Program-made: the position numbers and the translations under genes
Shown: positions 47,054 to 56,468 of the stretch, one piece after another
Position numbering within the stretch: the stretch's first letter is position 1
Layout: every line of letters begins with the position of its first letter
NCBI GenBank assembly: GCA_902538495.1
Contig: CACBFJ010000002.1
Coordinates: 107,165 to 171,164 of the forward strand
Origin: an uncultured Pelagibacteraceae bacterium
GTDB taxonomy: Bacteria; Pseudomonadota; Alphaproteobacteria; Pelagibacterales; Pelagibacteraceae
DNA length: 64,000 bases
Direction: 5' to 3'
The notes under the pieces: model-generated
Database searches by the model: none
What the model saw: only the letters and a program-made list of their open reading frames with translations
What the model was told of the DNA's origin: nothing

Positions 47054-47488
47054 CTAGATAGGTTTAAAAATTACAATAAAAATGATCAAAATAAGCAATA
47101 ATGTAGGAATTTCATTAATGTATCGATAATATTTAGAAGAGTGTTTATTCGTATCTAGTTTAAATTGACCTAAAACTCTTCCTAAATAAAAATGATACAG
47201 AGTTAGTGAGACAACAAAAATAAGTTTTAAAATCATCCACTTTTGGGCTAATTGCTGAAAACCTATTTCATGTATCAGTATTAAACCAAATATCCAAGAG
47301 AGCGTCATTGCTGGGGTCATAATGTAAAAAAAAAGTTTTTTTTCCATGACTTTAAATATTTCTGTTACTAATGGTTTATCGTTGTTTTCCGAATGATAAA
47401 CAAAAATTCTCGGAAGATATAGAAGTCCAGCCATCCAAGAAATAACTGCTATTAAATGTAAAGATTTGAAAAGCAAATAAGTGTTCAT
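47054..47488 (-). CDS. hemJ: Protoporphyrinogen oxidase HemJ
   Basis: The 144-residue membrane protein has four helices and the HemJ signatures LLFKSLHLIAVISWMAGLLYLPRIFVYH (conserved His and Arg) and KWMILKLIFVVSLTLYHFYLG. It oxidises protoporphyrinogen IX in many alphaproteobacteria that lack HemG/HemY. It follows hemH by 3 bp, completing hemE-hemH-hemJ, three late steps of haem synthesis in one run that continues to rho. Confidence 0.93.
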   Translation of the reverse strand: MNTYLLFKSLHLIAVISWMAGLLYLPRIFVYHSENNDKPLVTEIFKVMEKKLFFYIMTPAMTLSWIFGLILIHEIGFQQLAQKWMILKLIFVVSLTLYHFYLGRVLGQFKLDTNKHSSKYYRYINEIPTLLLILIIFIVIFKPI

Positions 47489-47491
47489 AAA

Positions 47492-48490
47492 TTACAGGCT
47501 TTTTTGAACTAGTGATTTTAATAAGGCTATATGATCATCATTATCATTTAAACATGGCACCATATCAAAGTTTTCTCCACCAGACTCTAAGAAAGTTTCT
47601 TTACCTTGAATTAAAATTTCCTCCAAAGTTTCAACACAATCTGAGGAGAAACCTGGGCATATTGCAAGAACATTCTTTTTGCCCTCTCCAGGTAATTTTT
47701 CTAATGTTTTGTCTGTGTAGGGCTCGAGCCATTTTTGAGGACCAAATCTTGATTGAAAAGTTGTTTTAAGCTCTATGGATTTAAACTTTTCCGAAATCAA
47801 TCTGGTAGTTTTTTGGCAATAGCAATGATACGGGTCTCCTTTATCAAAGTATTTTTGTGGTATACCATGATAAGAAACCAAAATTAAATCTGGTTTCCAG
47901 TTAATTTCTTTTATCTTTTTATTCAATGAATTTACCAAAGCATCGATGTATTGAGGGTGTGATTCATAATGTGGTATAATCTTAATGGAAGGTTGCCATC
48001 TCATTTTCATAAGTGTTCTATATACTTCATCACAAACAGTAGCTGTAGTAGCTGCAGCATATTGAGGATATAATGGGAGTATAACCAAATTTTCACAACC
48101 CTTATCGTGCAAATTTTTTATCTTACTTTTAATACTTGGATTTCCATACCTCATAGCAAAGTCTACGACTACATTTTTTTCAGATATTAAATTTGATAAT
48201 TTGTTTGCTTGTTCTCGAGTATAGTAAAGCAATGGAGAGATGTTCTCTTTTTTCATCCAAATTTCTTTATATGCCTTTGCTGTTTTAGAGGGCCTCAGAT
48301 TTAATATAAAAATATTTAGTATAATTTGCCAAAGTATAGGATTAACCTCTATTACTCTTCTATCAGATAGAAACTCCTTTAAATATTTTCTTATATCTAG
48401 CCAGTTCGTTGAGTCAGGTGTTCCCAAATTAATTATCAAAACACCAGTTTTACCAAAATTAACTTTAGGATGATTTTTGTTATTTTCCAT
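47492..48490 (-). CDS. hemH: Ferrochelatase
   Basis: HemH inserts iron into protoporphyrin IX. The 332-residue protein has GVLIINLGTPDSTNWLDIRKYLKEFLSDRRVIE at the N-terminus, LILVSYHGIPQKYFDKGDPYHCYC near residue 205 with the catalytic His, and FQSRFGPQKWLEPYTDKTL. Its ATG directly follows the hemE stop, so the two are coupled. Confidence 0.98.
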   Translation of the reverse strand: MENNKNHPKVNFGKTGVLIINLGTPDSTNWLDIRKYLKEFLSDRRVIEVNPILWQIILNIFILNLRPSKTAKAYKEIWMKKENISPLLYYTREQANKLSNLISEKNVVVDFAMRYGNPSIKSKIKNLHDKGCENLVILPLYPQYAAATTATVCDEVYRTLMKMRWQPSIKIIPHYESHPQYIDALVNSLNKKIKEINWKPDLILVSYHGIPQKYFDKGDPYHCYCQKTTRLISEKFKSIELKTTFQSRFGPQKWLEPYTDKTLEKLPGEGKKNVLAICPGFSSDCVETLEEILIQGKETFLESGGENFDMVPCLNDNDDHIALLKSLVQKSL

Positions 48491-49492
48491 TTAATAATCT
48501 TTTACCGTTTTCACCAAATAATTCATCATTTCTGGGTCTGTGTCAGGTAAAATTCCATGCCCTAAATTGAATATATATGGGTGGTCTTTAAAGATATCTA
48601 AATATCTTTTTGCTTCTTTTTTTAAATTTTCTCGATCGGTCAACAAAATTTTTGGATCCATTCCTCCTTGAACAGGGATTTGGATATCTTTTATAATCTC
48701 TTTAGGATCAACTTCATAATCGATGCAAACGGCATCAGGCTTAACGGTTTCGCAATAATCTTTATATCTTTTTATACCTTTAGGAAAACATATGACTGGA
48801 ATGTTTAAAGATTTCGTATACTCAACCAAGTTTGTAGTGGGTCCATAAACATAATCTGGCAAATCTTTTTCATTTAATAATCCGGCCCAACTATCAAAAA
48901 TTTGAATAATGTGTGCACCATTTTCAATTTGAAATTTGATATGTACCTTCAAAAACTTTTCAATGATCTCCAAAGTTTTACTTATTAATTTTTTATCTTT
49001 AAAAAAATCATCCTTTAAACCCGTCTTTGGTGATTTTTGATTTATCATGTATACTAAAAGAGTCCACGGAGCACCAACAAAACCTATTGTACTCTTATTT
49101 TTTGTGAGAGAATTATTATTAATCAAATTAACAAGTTTATAAACTGGATTTAGTTTTTCAACAAAATTAGTTTCATTCAATTTTAAAATACTATCTAAAT
49201 TTAAATTTCCTAATATAGGTCCGACTCCTTTCTTAAACTCAACTTTTTGATTTAGTCCATATGGTAGCATTAATATATCTGAAAAAATTATTGCAGCATC
49301 TAAATCAAATCTCTTCAAAGGTTGTAGAGTTATTTCTGCTGATAATTTTTCGTTTAAGCATAATTTTATAAAGTCAGGATTTTTATTTCTAATTTCTCTA
49401 AACTCTGGTAAATATCTTCCTGCTTGTCTCATAACCCATATAGGTTTTATTGTTGTATTTTTATTTTTTAAAACTTTATAAATTGGGGTCAT
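48491..49492 (-). CDS. hemE: Uroporphyrinogen decarboxylase
   Basis: HemE converts uroporphyrinogen III to coproporphyrinogen III. The 333-residue protein has the N-terminal PIWVMRQAGRYLPEFREIR signature, IIFSDILMLPYGLN and the C-terminal FNLGHGILPDTDPEMM. It is the first gene left of the proposed replication origin and points away from it, as in Caulobacter and Rickettsia. Confidence 0.98.
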   Translation of the reverse strand: MTPIYKVLKNKNTTIKPIWVMRQAGRYLPEFREIRNKNPDFIKLCLNEKLSAEITLQPLKRFDLDAAIIFSDILMLPYGLNQKVEFKKGVGPILGNLNLDSILKLNETNFVEKLNPVYKLVNLINNNSLTKNKSTIGFVGAPWTLLVYMINQKSPKTGLKDDFFKDKKLISKTLEIIEKFLKVHIKFQIENGAHIIQIFDSWAGLLNEKDLPDYVYGPTTNLVEYTKSLNIPVICFPKGIKRYKDYCETVKPDAVCIDYEVDPKEIIKDIQIPVQGGMDPKILLTDRENLKKEAKRYLDIFKDHPYIFNLGHGILPDTDPEMMNYLVKTVKDY

Positions 49493-49753
49493 ATTTAAAA
49501 TATATAATATAAGATTGTAGTATTATTAGGGAGTGTGAATAATGGTAATTATTTTTTATCAACATTTTATTAACTATTTATTCTCAAATTTACCATTAAT
49601 TAATAGGTAACTTATGAATTACTCAACCATTTGTATAATTGTTTTTCACTAAATAAATAATGTTGATAAAACCCTTATTTTACAAGCTATTTTAAATAAA
49701 AATAAATTTGTTTAATTTTATTAAGATATTACAAAGATATTAACAAAATATAC
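49493..49753. other. Probable chromosomal replication origin (oriC)
   Basis: This 261-bp stretch has no gene. It lies between hemE and ppsR (the RP001-type DUF299 gene), the oriC position described for Caulobacter and Rickettsia. Three DnaA-box-like 9-mers are visible: TTATTCACA on the minus strand (49534-49542), TTATCAACA on the plus strand (49556-49564) and TTATCAACA on the minus strand (49661-49669). A near-palindrome with TTACC/GGTAA arms lies at 49590-49610. The right third is almost pure A/T, suited to unwinding. Flanking genes diverge. Confidence 0.72.
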
Positions 49754-50584
49754 ATGAGTAATACTTATCAAATATTCTTAATTTCTGATTCTACAGGAGA
49801 GACTTTAGATAGAATTTTTTTATCTTTAAAAGCACAGTTCAAAAACATTGATTATAAAGTTAATTCCTACTCTTTCACACGAACTGAGAATCAAATTTCC
49901 AAAATACTCGAGATAGCAGAGAAAGTAGATAATTCTATTATTTTATATACAATTGTAGACAACAACTTAGCCAAAAGTTTAGCCAACTCGTGCAACAAAA
50001 GAAGAATTCCTTGCTTCGGGGTCTTGGGTAGTTTGATATTAAATTTTTCAAAATTATTTAATCAAAAAGCCTCTCATGAGCCAAGTGGTCAACATGTTTT
50101 AGATGAAGATTATTATAATAGGATTGAAGCCATTCAATACACAATGAACCATGATGATGGAAACTTACTTATTGATATTGAAAAATCTGATATAATTTTA
50201 TTAGGTGTTAGTAGAACTAGCAAAACACCTACTTCGATATACTTGGCAAACAAAGGCTATAAAACAGCAAACATACCTTTGGTAAATCAGAATTCCATAC
50301 CAAGGAATTTAAAAACAAATCCACAAAATTTTTGTATTATTGGGTTAACAACTGAAGCTGAAAGATTAGTGGACATAAGAAAAAATCGAATAAATTCTTT
50401 AAAAAACCCAAAGGGTCAAGATTATACAAACTTAGATAAAATTAAAAAAGAAGTTGAGGATGCAAAAAATACTTTTAGAAAATATAAATGGCCAACTATA
50501 GATGTAACAAGGAAATCAGTTGAAGAAACTGCTGCATCGGTAATAAAAATTTATGAAATTTTTTTAAATAAAAAAAATGGATAA
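49754..50584 (+). CDS. ppsR: PpsR-type pyruvate,water dikinase / PPDK regulatory protein (DUF299)
   Basis: This bifunctional kinase/pyrophosphorylase switches PEP synthase or pyruvate phosphate dikinase on and off by ADP-dependent phosphorylation. The 276-residue protein has FLISDSTGETLDRI at the N-terminus, the P-loop-like LLGVSRTSKTPTSIYLANKGYKTANIPL near residue 155 and a C-terminal WPTIDVTRKSVEETAA. Which dikinase is the target cannot be told here. It overlaps maf by 8 bp and is the first gene right of the proposed origin. Confidence 0.95.
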   Translation: MSNTYQIFLISDSTGETLDRIFLSLKAQFKNIDYKVNSYSFTRTENQISKILEIAEKVDNSIILYTIVDNNLAKSLANSCNKRRIPCFGVLGSLILNFSKLFNQKASHEPSGQHVLDEDYYNRIEAIQYTMNHDDGNLLIDIEKSDIILLGVSRTSKTPTSIYLANKGYKTANIPLVNQNSIPRNLKTNPQNFCIIGLTTEAERLVDIRKNRINSLKNPKGQDYTNLDKIKKEVEDAKNTFRKYKWPTIDVTRKSVEETAASVIKIYEIFLNKKNG

Positions 50585-51167
50585 AAGAATTATCTTAGCA
50601 TCAAAGAGTAAGATAAGAAAAGAAATTTTGGACAGGAACAATATTACTAATACCGTTGAACCCTCTAATGTTGATGAGGACATTATTAAGTCAAGTTTGT
50701 TAAGTGAAAAAGCAAGTCCTGAGATTATCTCAAAAAATCTTGCAGAAATAAAAGCAAATAAAATCAGTATTAAGCATCCTGATAAATTAGTATTAGGTGC
50801 AGACAGTGTTATAGATTTAGAGGGAAAACTAATATCGAAACCTGAGAATAGAGAAAGCGCTTTAAAAATTTTAAAAAAGCTTAATGGTAAACATCATCAC
50901 TTGATAAGTTCAGTTTGTATATCTAAAAATGGGATGATGATTTGGAACTATACTGATAAAGCTAAATTAACAATGAAAAATTTTACCGAAGAAGAATTAA
51001 AACAATATTTATCTAAAATATCTGATGAGAACCTTTATGCATATAATGTTTACCAAATTGAAAGTGAGGGTAGATATTTATTTACAAGCATCGAAGGAGA
51101 TGAGGACACAATTATGGGTTTACCAATTAAAAAAATTAAAGAATATTTAAAAATACACGGGTACTAA
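50577..51167 (+). CDS. maf: Maf-like nucleoside triphosphate pyrophosphatase
   Basis: The 196-residue protein has the Maf signatures IILASKSKIRKEIL at the N-terminus, LVLGADSVIDLEGKLISKPENRESA near residue 65 and YQIESEGRYLFTSIEGDEDTIMGLP near residue 160. Family members hydrolyse dTTP/UTP or modified nucleotides. It overlaps ppsR by 8 bp and is 1 bp from aroE, in the conserved ppsR-maf-aroE-coaE-dnaQ run. Confidence 0.95.
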   Translation: MDKRIILASKSKIRKEILDRNNITNTVEPSNVDEDIIKSSLLSEKASPEIISKNLAEIKANKISIKHPDKLVLGADSVIDLEGKLISKPENRESALKILKKLNGKHHHLISSVCISKNGMMIWNYTDKAKLTMKNFTEEELKQYLSKISDENLYAYNVYQIESEGRYLFTSIEGDEDTIMGLPIKKIKEYLKIHGY

Positions 51168-51168
51168 T

Positions 51169-51963
51169 ATGAAAAAATTTTTTGTCATCGGAAATCCAAT
51201 CGATCATTCTTTATCTCCCAAACTTCAAAACCACTGGTTAAAAGAAAACGATATTGATGCTACATACGATAAAATTAAACTTGAAAATTCCCAAATTAAA
51301 GATTTTATTCAAGATATAAAGAAACAAAAAGTAGCTGGTTGCAATGTAACTGTACCTTTTAAAAAAAAAGTTATACCTTTTTTAGATAAATTGAGTTTGG
51401 AAGCAGAACAGACCCAATCAGTAAACACAATTACTTTTGAAAATGATTATTTAATTGGATACAATACAGACATAACTGGTTTCGATACTGCAATAAAAAA
51501 ATTAAATTTTACTATTCTGGGCAAGAAAGTTTTAATTCTAGGGGCCGGTGGTGTGGTATCCTCATTAATTTTTGCTTTAAAAAATATGCGTGTTCAAGAG
51601 ATAACAATTAGTAACAGAACCAGAGAGAAAGCAGAAAATTTAAAAATTTTATTTAATGATCTTAAAATCATAGAATGGGGAAATTTAAATGATTTTGATG
51701 TGCTAATAAACGCCACAAGCCTTGGTTTAAATAATGAAACAATAAATTTAGATTTTTCAGGTTCAGGACCCGATAAATTATTTTATGACATAATTTATAA
51801 TCCTCATGAAACTAATTTTTTGAAAACGGGTAAACAATTAGGTTACAAGACTGAAAATGGAAAAACTATGTTTGTTTACCAAGCTTTAGAAGCATTCAAA
51901 TTATGGCACAAGATAGAACCAAAAGTTAATTCAGACACATTTAAACTTTTAGATAATGATTAA
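51169..51963 (+). CDS. aroE: Shikimate dehydrogenase
   Basis: AroE reduces 3-dehydroshikimate in aromatic amino acid synthesis. The 264-residue protein has the substrate-binding VIGNPIDHSLSPKLQNHWL, the catalytic Lys in GCNVTVPFKKKVIPF and the NADP loop LILGAGGVVSSLIFAL with NRTREKA. It overlaps coaE by 8 bp. Confidence 0.97.
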   Translation: MKKFFVIGNPIDHSLSPKLQNHWLKENDIDATYDKIKLENSQIKDFIQDIKKQKVAGCNVTVPFKKKVIPFLDKLSLEAEQTQSVNTITFENDYLIGYNTDITGFDTAIKKLNFTILGKKVLILGAGGVVSSLIFALKNMRVQEITISNRTREKAENLKILFNDLKIIEWGNLNDFDVLINATSLGLNNETINLDFSGSGPDKLFYDIIYNPHETNFLKTGKQLGYKTENGKTMFVYQALEAFKLWHKIEPKVNSDTFKLLDND

Positions 51964-52528
51964 GATTGGAATTTTAGGAGATATAGGATCTGGAAAAAGT
52001 TTTGTGGCCAAATCATTTGGTTATCCAGTGTTTAATGCTGATGATGAGGTAGCCAAAATCTATAAAAAAAACAGGGTTTGTTTTTTAAAATTAAAAAAAT
52101 TATTACCAAAACATATTAAGACATTTCCAATGAACAAAACTGAACTAACGAATGCGATTTTAAGCAACAAGAATAATATAAAAAAAATTACAAAAATAGT
52201 CCATCCGCTTATAAGAAAAAAAATGAGTTTGTTTCTTTCAAAAAATAAAAAAAGAAAACTAGTAATTTTAGATATTCCTTTGCTGTTAGAGAGCAAAACT
52301 AAAATCAAAAATATGATTTTAGTTTTTGTTGATGCAAAAAAACAAGATATTTCAAAAAGACTAATTAAGAGAAAAGGATTTAATAGTAAAATCTTGAAAA
52401 GATTGAGAGAAATTCAACTCCCACTTGATTACAAAAAAAGAAAATCTCAATATATTATAAAGAATTTTTATACAAAAAAAATTGCAAGAAAAAATGTTAA
52501 AACTTTTTTAAAAGAGATTTTAAAATGA
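51956..52528 (+). CDS. coaE: Dephospho-CoA kinase
   Basis: CoaE adds the final phosphate in coenzyme A synthesis. The 190-residue protein has the P-loop ILGDIGSGKSFVAKSFG at residues 5-21, FNADDEVAKIYK, the VHPLIRKKM motif and LVILDIPLLLES. It is very Lys-rich. It overlaps aroE by 8 bp and dnaQ by 4 bp (ATGA). Confidence 0.95.
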   Translation: MIKIGILGDIGSGKSFVAKSFGYPVFNADDEVAKIYKKNRVCFLKLKKLLPKHIKTFPMNKTELTNAILSNKNNIKKITKIVHPLIRKKMSLFLSKNKKRKLVILDIPLLLESKTKIKNMILVFVDAKKQDISKRLIKRKGFNSKILKRLREIQLPLDYKKRKSQYIIKNFYTKKIARKNVKTFLKEILK

Positions 52529-53190
52529 GAGAGATTGTTTTAGATACTGAAACCACTGGTATCTCTGTTAAGGAGGGTCATAGAGTTGTTGAAATAGGTT
52601 GCATTGAACTTGATAATTTAATTCCGACTAAAAATAAATTTCATTGTTATCTAAATCCAGAGAGAAAAGTCTCTGAGAAAGCTTTTGAGGTCCATGGTTA
52701 TACAGATGAGTTTCTTTCCAAACAAAAAAAGTTTTCAGAAATTGAAGATGAATTTTTAGAATTTATAAAAGATAAAAGACTAATCATTCATAATGCTGAA
52801 TTTGATTTATCTCATTTAAACAATGAATTAAAAATTTTGGGAAAAAAAAATATTACTAATGAAATAGTAGACACATTAATTTTGGCTAGAGATAAATTTC
52901 CAGGATCTCCATCAAATTTAGATGCTTTGTGTAAAAGATATAGAATTGATAATTCTAGACGGACAAAGCATACTGCATTAGTAGACTGTGATTTGTTAGC
53001 AAAAGTTTATATAAATTTAATAGACCAAAAGGAACCTACTTTAGATTTTAGTATTCAAGAGAAGATCACTAATAAAAATATCAACAAAAAAATAAATTAT
53101 TTTAAAAAAATTATAAAACCAACTGAAGAGGAACTAAATAATCATAGCCATTATTTAAAAACGCAAATTAAAAAAAATTTTTTTAATTAA
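52525..53190 (+). CDS. dnaQ: DNA polymerase III epsilon subunit (3'-5' exonuclease)
   Basis: DnaQ proofreads replication. The 221-residue protein has the DEDDh motifs: EIVLDTETTGIS at the N-terminus, IIHNAEFDLSHLNNEL near residue 92 and RRTKHTALVDCDLLAKVY near residue 150. The C-terminal ~45 residues are Lys/Asn-rich and presumably bind the alpha subunit. It overlaps coaE (ATGA) and converges on secB with 8 bp overlap. Confidence 0.96.
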   Translation: MREIVLDTETTGISVKEGHRVVEIGCIELDNLIPTKNKFHCYLNPERKVSEKAFEVHGYTDEFLSKQKKFSEIEDEFLEFIKDKRLIIHNAEFDLSHLNNELKILGKKNITNEIVDTLILARDKFPGSPSNLDALCKRYRIDNSRRTKHTALVDCDLLAKVYINLIDQKEPTLDFSIQEKITNKNINKKINYFKKIIKPTEEELNNHSHYLKTQIKKNFFN

Positions 53191-53605
53191 AATTTGTTTT
53201 ATATAATTCTTCAAAATCCACTTTTTTTTCAATTTTAATTGCTGGGTAACCTGAGTTATGAAGTAAGTTAACTAGTGTTTTTTCTATATCTGGAAAAATT
53301 TCCTTTTGAACTTCAACTAAAACGATTTTTTCTAAAATTTTTTTATCTTTGAGATTTTCATCAACTTGTACAACAGATGTGTAAACAAATTCAAAAATTG
53401 ATTTTTTTACATTTTCTTCTTTATCATAAAATTTAATTGAAGTGTCGATCTCTATTAATCTACTTTTTATTGCTTTTGAATCTATGTTAATTCCCAACTG
53501 GTAACGAGAAATGTTGTCTTTTACATACATATATGTTTCAGCATCTGGTGTTTCACTTGACATATCCTTGATATATTTGGCTAAAATTTTATAATTTTTT
53601 GTCAT
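53183..53605 (-). CDS. secB: Protein-export chaperone SecB
   Basis: SecB keeps preproteins unfolded for SecA. The 140-residue protein shows AKYIKDMSSETPDAETYMY at the N-terminus, EIDTSIKFYDKEENVKKSIFEFVYTSVVQVDE in the middle and VNLLHNSGYPAIKIEKKVDFEELY at the end, a normal length and strand order for SecB. It overlaps the end of fxsA by 17 bp on the same strand. Location beside fxsA, Tim44-like and dnaQ is typical of alphaproteobacteria. Confidence 0.93.
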   Translation of the reverse strand: MTKNYKILAKYIKDMSSETPDAETYMYVKDNISRYQLGINIDSKAIKSRLIEIDTSIKFYDKEENVKKSIFEFVYTSVVQVDENLKDKKILEKIVLVEVQKEIFPDIEKTLVNLLHNSGYPAIKIEKKVDFEELYKTNFN

Positions 53606-54014
53606 CCTCTTTTTCTATTTCTTCATATTCACCATCAATAAATTTTTCATTTGTCTTTTTTTTCATTTGAAATCTAGATGATAATATTTTTAAAATAAAT
53701 TTTCTGCTAAGTGGAAATATTAACAAAAAACCAATTGCATCTGTAGCAAAGCCTGGAATAATTAGTAATAGAGCAGCAAAAGTTATTGCTGTCCCTGATA
53801 TTATCTCATAAACAGGTATTTCGTTTTTAATCAACTGCAAAAAAGCGGACTTAAGAGTATTTATACCTTCGTATCTAGCATATATTATCCCAAGTATAGC
53901 AGTTACAAATATCAATGTTATTGTAGTTAAAGCTCCAATTTGAGAGCCAATTTTTATGAATAAGTATATTTCGATAACTGGGACTAGTATTATGGCCATT
54001 AGAACTGAGTTCAT
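53589..54014 (-). CDS. fxsA: FxsA-family membrane protein
   Basis: The 141-residue inner-membrane protein has three to four helices and the FxsA pattern VPVIEIYLFIKIGSQIGALTTITLIFVTAILG with ARYEG, then LLLIIPGFATDAIGFLLIFP. The tail is charged. In E. coli FxsA overproduction suppresses F exclusion of phage T7; the native role is unknown. It is divergent from the Tim44-like gene across 57 bp and co-directional with secB. Confidence 0.92.
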   Translation of the reverse strand: MNSVLMAIILVPVIEIYLFIKIGSQIGALTTITLIFVTAILGIIYARYEGINTLKSAFLQLIKNEIPVYEIISGTAITFAALLLIIPGFATDAIGFLLIFPLSRKFILKILSSRFQMKKKTNEKFIDGEYEEIEKEDDKKL

Positions 54015-54071
54015 TTGTCTTTAATTTAATTGCTAGTTGAAATTTTTCAACATAGTAATTACTATTAGTAA

Positions 54072-54668
54072 ATGAATTATAGTTTTGAATATATAGATAT
54101 CATTCTATTAGCAATGATAGCCGGTTTTATCTTTTTAAGATTAAGAGGAATTTTGGGTAAGAGGACAGGCTTTGAGGGTAAAATAAACCCACAATTTGAG
54201 AATATCCTCAAAAAAGCTCAGACAGAAAATAAAACTAAGATTAAAGAAAATTTTGATGAAGAGGCTCAAAAAGAATTTTTAAAAGGTGCAAAAATTGCCT
54301 ACGAAACTATAATTACCGATTTTAGTGATCAAGATAATAAAATTACAAAAAGTAAACCATTATTAAGTGAAAAAATTTATTCTCAATTCAAAGCCGCTTT
54401 AGTTGATAGAAGTAAAAGAGGACATTTTGCCGAGATAACATTCATCGGTATCGATTCGGCAAAAATAAAAGAGCATAATAAAATAGGTTCTATTTTAAAA
54501 GTTACAGTGGATTTTGTTGCTGAGGTGATAACATGCATTAAAGATAAAGAAAAAAAAATAGTTTCAGGTGATCCAGAGACAATTAAGAAAATTTATGATA
54601 CTTGGGTATTCTCAAGAGATACAAAGTCAAACAATCCAAACTGGCAACTTGTTGATACCTTAACATAA
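54072..54668 (+). CDS. Tim44/TimA-like domain protein
   Basis: The 198-residue protein has one N-terminal membrane helix (YIDIILLAMIAGFIFLRLRGILGKRTGFEG) and a C-terminal Tim44-like domain (SEKIYSQFKAALVDRSKRGHF, WVFSRDTKSNNPNWQLVDT). Alphaproteobacterial members are relatives of the mitochondrial import-motor anchor Tim44 and probably act at the inner membrane in envelope biogenesis. The Smr-domain gene follows at once. mltA, often between the two in relatives, is missing. Confidence 0.9.
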   Translation: MNYSFEYIDIILLAMIAGFIFLRLRGILGKRTGFEGKINPQFENILKKAQTENKTKIKENFDEEAQKEFLKGAKIAYETIITDFSDQDNKITKSKPLLSEKIYSQFKAALVDRSKRGHFAEITFIGIDSAKIKEHNKIGSILKVTVDFVAEVITCIKDKEKKIVSGDPETIKKIYDTWVFSRDTKSNNPNWQLVDTLT

Positions 54669-55079
54669 TTGATTACGAAAATTTCTAAGAAAGATAAAAA
54701 GGATTGGGAAGACTTTTTAAATAAAAAAGAATCTTTACCAAATAAAGATTTATCAAGTTCTAAAAAAAGAGTTCAGAAGACAAAGAATTTTGATTTCCAT
54801 GGTTTTTCATTAGATGAGGCAAACAGAAAAATAAATAAACTAATTAAAGATTCTTATAAAGATGGTGTTAGAAAATTAGTTGTTGTCACTGGAAAAGGTA
54901 TACACTCAGATAATGAAAAAAATCCTTATGCATCTAAAGATTTAGGTATTCTTAAATATTCCATGCCAGAATACATCAAAAATACACCTGAGTTGATGAA
55001 ATTAATTTATGAAATGACAGAAGCAGATATTAAGGATGGAGGTAGTGGAGCATTTTATATTTTTCTTAAAAAGAATTAA
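54669..55079 (+). CDS. Smr-domain protein
   Basis: The 136-residue protein has a C-terminal Smr domain: FDFHGFSLDEANRKINKLIKDSY, KLVVVTGKGIHSDNEKNP and DGGSGAFYIFLKK. Smr domains are associated with nuclease activity, including on stalled-ribosome mRNA, but this short form has an unknown role. The start must be a TTG directly after the preceding stop, because no ATG occurs before the domain. It converges on hslU across 15 bp. Confidence 0.88.
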   Translation: MITKISKKDKKDWEDFLNKKESLPNKDLSSSKKRVQKTKNFDFHGFSLDEANRKINKLIKDSYKDGVRKLVVVTGKGIHSDNEKNPYASKDLGILKYSMPEYIKNTPELMKLIYEMTEADIKDGGSGAFYIFLKKN

Positions 55080-55094
55080 ATCCACTTCAATTTT

Positions 55095-56468
55095 TTAAAG
55101 TATAAATTTTGATAGATCAGTATCTTTAACTAGATTATCCAGATTTTTGTTTATATAGTTTTTATCAATGGTAATTTTTTCACCAGATCTATCTGTTGCT
55201 GTAAAGCTGATTTCATCTAAAATTTTTTCAATAATTGTGTGTAGTCTTCTTGCTCCAATATTTTCAACTGTAGCATTAACTTCTGAAGCAATGTTGGCTA
55301 TTGCATCTATACCATCCTCAGAAAACTCCAATTCAACATTTTCAGTTTTTAACAGAGCAACATATTGTTTAATCAAACTGTAATCTGGTTCTTTTAAAAT
55401 TCTTTTAAAATCCTGACTTGTTAGAGCTTCTAGTTCAACTCTTATAGGTAATCGACCTTGTAATTCAGGTAACAAATCTGACGGTTTAGCAAGTTGAAAT
55501 GCACCAGACGCAATAAATAAAATATGATCTGTTTTAATCGGGCCATATTTAGTATTTACTGTGGTTCCTTCTATCAAGGGTAACAGATCTCTTTGCACAC
55601 CTTCTCTTGATACATCACCGCCAACTCTATCTGTTCTTCCAGAAATTTTGTCGATTTCATCTAAAAAAACTATACCATTATTTTCAGTTGAAACTTTTGC
55701 AGCCTTGATAATTTTATCTTGTTCAATCAATTTATCTGACTCATCATTTATTAAAATTTCATGAGACTCTTTTACAGTCATCTTTTTCTTTTTTTCTTTA
55801 GCACCCATTGATTTTCCAAGCATTTCACCAATATTAATCATTCCTACATTAGCACCTGGCATTCCGGGTATTTCGAAAGAGGTTGAGTTAGTTCCTGCAT
55901 CACTTACTGCGATTTCAATTTCATTATCATCTAAATCACCATTTCTTAATCTTTGTCTAAAACTTTCTCTCGTTGCCGCACTTGCTTTTTTCCCAACCAA
56001 AGCATCTAAAACTTTTTCTTCAGCAAGTTTTTGTGCCTTAGTCTTTACTTCTTTCCTTTTTTTTATTTTTTCCATTGAAATTGCTATTTCAACAAGATCT
56101 CTGACTATTTGTTCAACATCTCTTCCAACATATCCTACTTCTGTAAATCTTGTCGCTTCAACTTTGACAAATGGAGCTTCAGCTAGTTTTGATAATCTTC
56201 TCGATATTTCAGTTTTTCCCACTCCAGTTGGACCAATCATTAGAATATTTTTAGGTAAAACTTCATTTTTCATTTCACCTTTAAGAGCTTGTCTTCTCCA
56301 TCTGTTTCTTAATGCAACTGCAACTGCTTTTTTTGCTTTATTTTGTCCAACAACAAACCTATCCAATTCAGATACAATTTCTCTTGGTGAAAGAGAACTA
56401 CCTAAAAATTCCTCTTTTGAGTCTTTCTTATCTGTTGGGTGTAGTTGTGTAACGTTTGATTTATCCAT
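55095..56468 (-). CDS. hslU: ATP-dependent protease ATPase subunit HslU
   Basis: The 457-residue AAA+ unfoldase has [34 protein letters not shown] at the N-terminus, Walker [17 protein letters not shown] near residue 77, an I domain (about 110-245), Walker [12 protein letters not shown] and the C-terminal sensor region ending LSKFIL, which docks into HslV. Its ATG overlaps the hslV stop (TAATG). Confidence 0.98.
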   Translation of the reverse strand: MDKSNVTQLHPTDKKDSKEEFLGSSLSPREIVSELDRFVVGQNKAKKAVAVALRNRWRRQALKGEMKNEVLPKNILMIGPTGVGKTEISRRLSKLAEAPFVKVEATRFTEVGYVGRDVEQIVRDLVEIAISMEKIKKRKEVKTKAQKLAEEKVLDALVGKKASAATRESFRQRLRNGDLDDNEIEIAVSDAGTNSTSFEIPGMPGANVGMINIGEMLGKSMGAKEKKKKMTVKESHEILINDESDKLIEQDKIIKAAKVSTENNGIVFLDEIDKISGRTDRVGGDVSREGVQRDLLPLIEGTTVNTKYGPIKTDHILFIASGAFQLAKPSDLLPELQGRLPIRVELEALTSQDFKRILKEPDYSLIKQYVALLKTENVELEFSEDGIDAIANIASEVNATVENIGARRLHTIIEKILDEISFTATDRSGEKITIDKNYINKNLDNLVKDTDLSKFIL

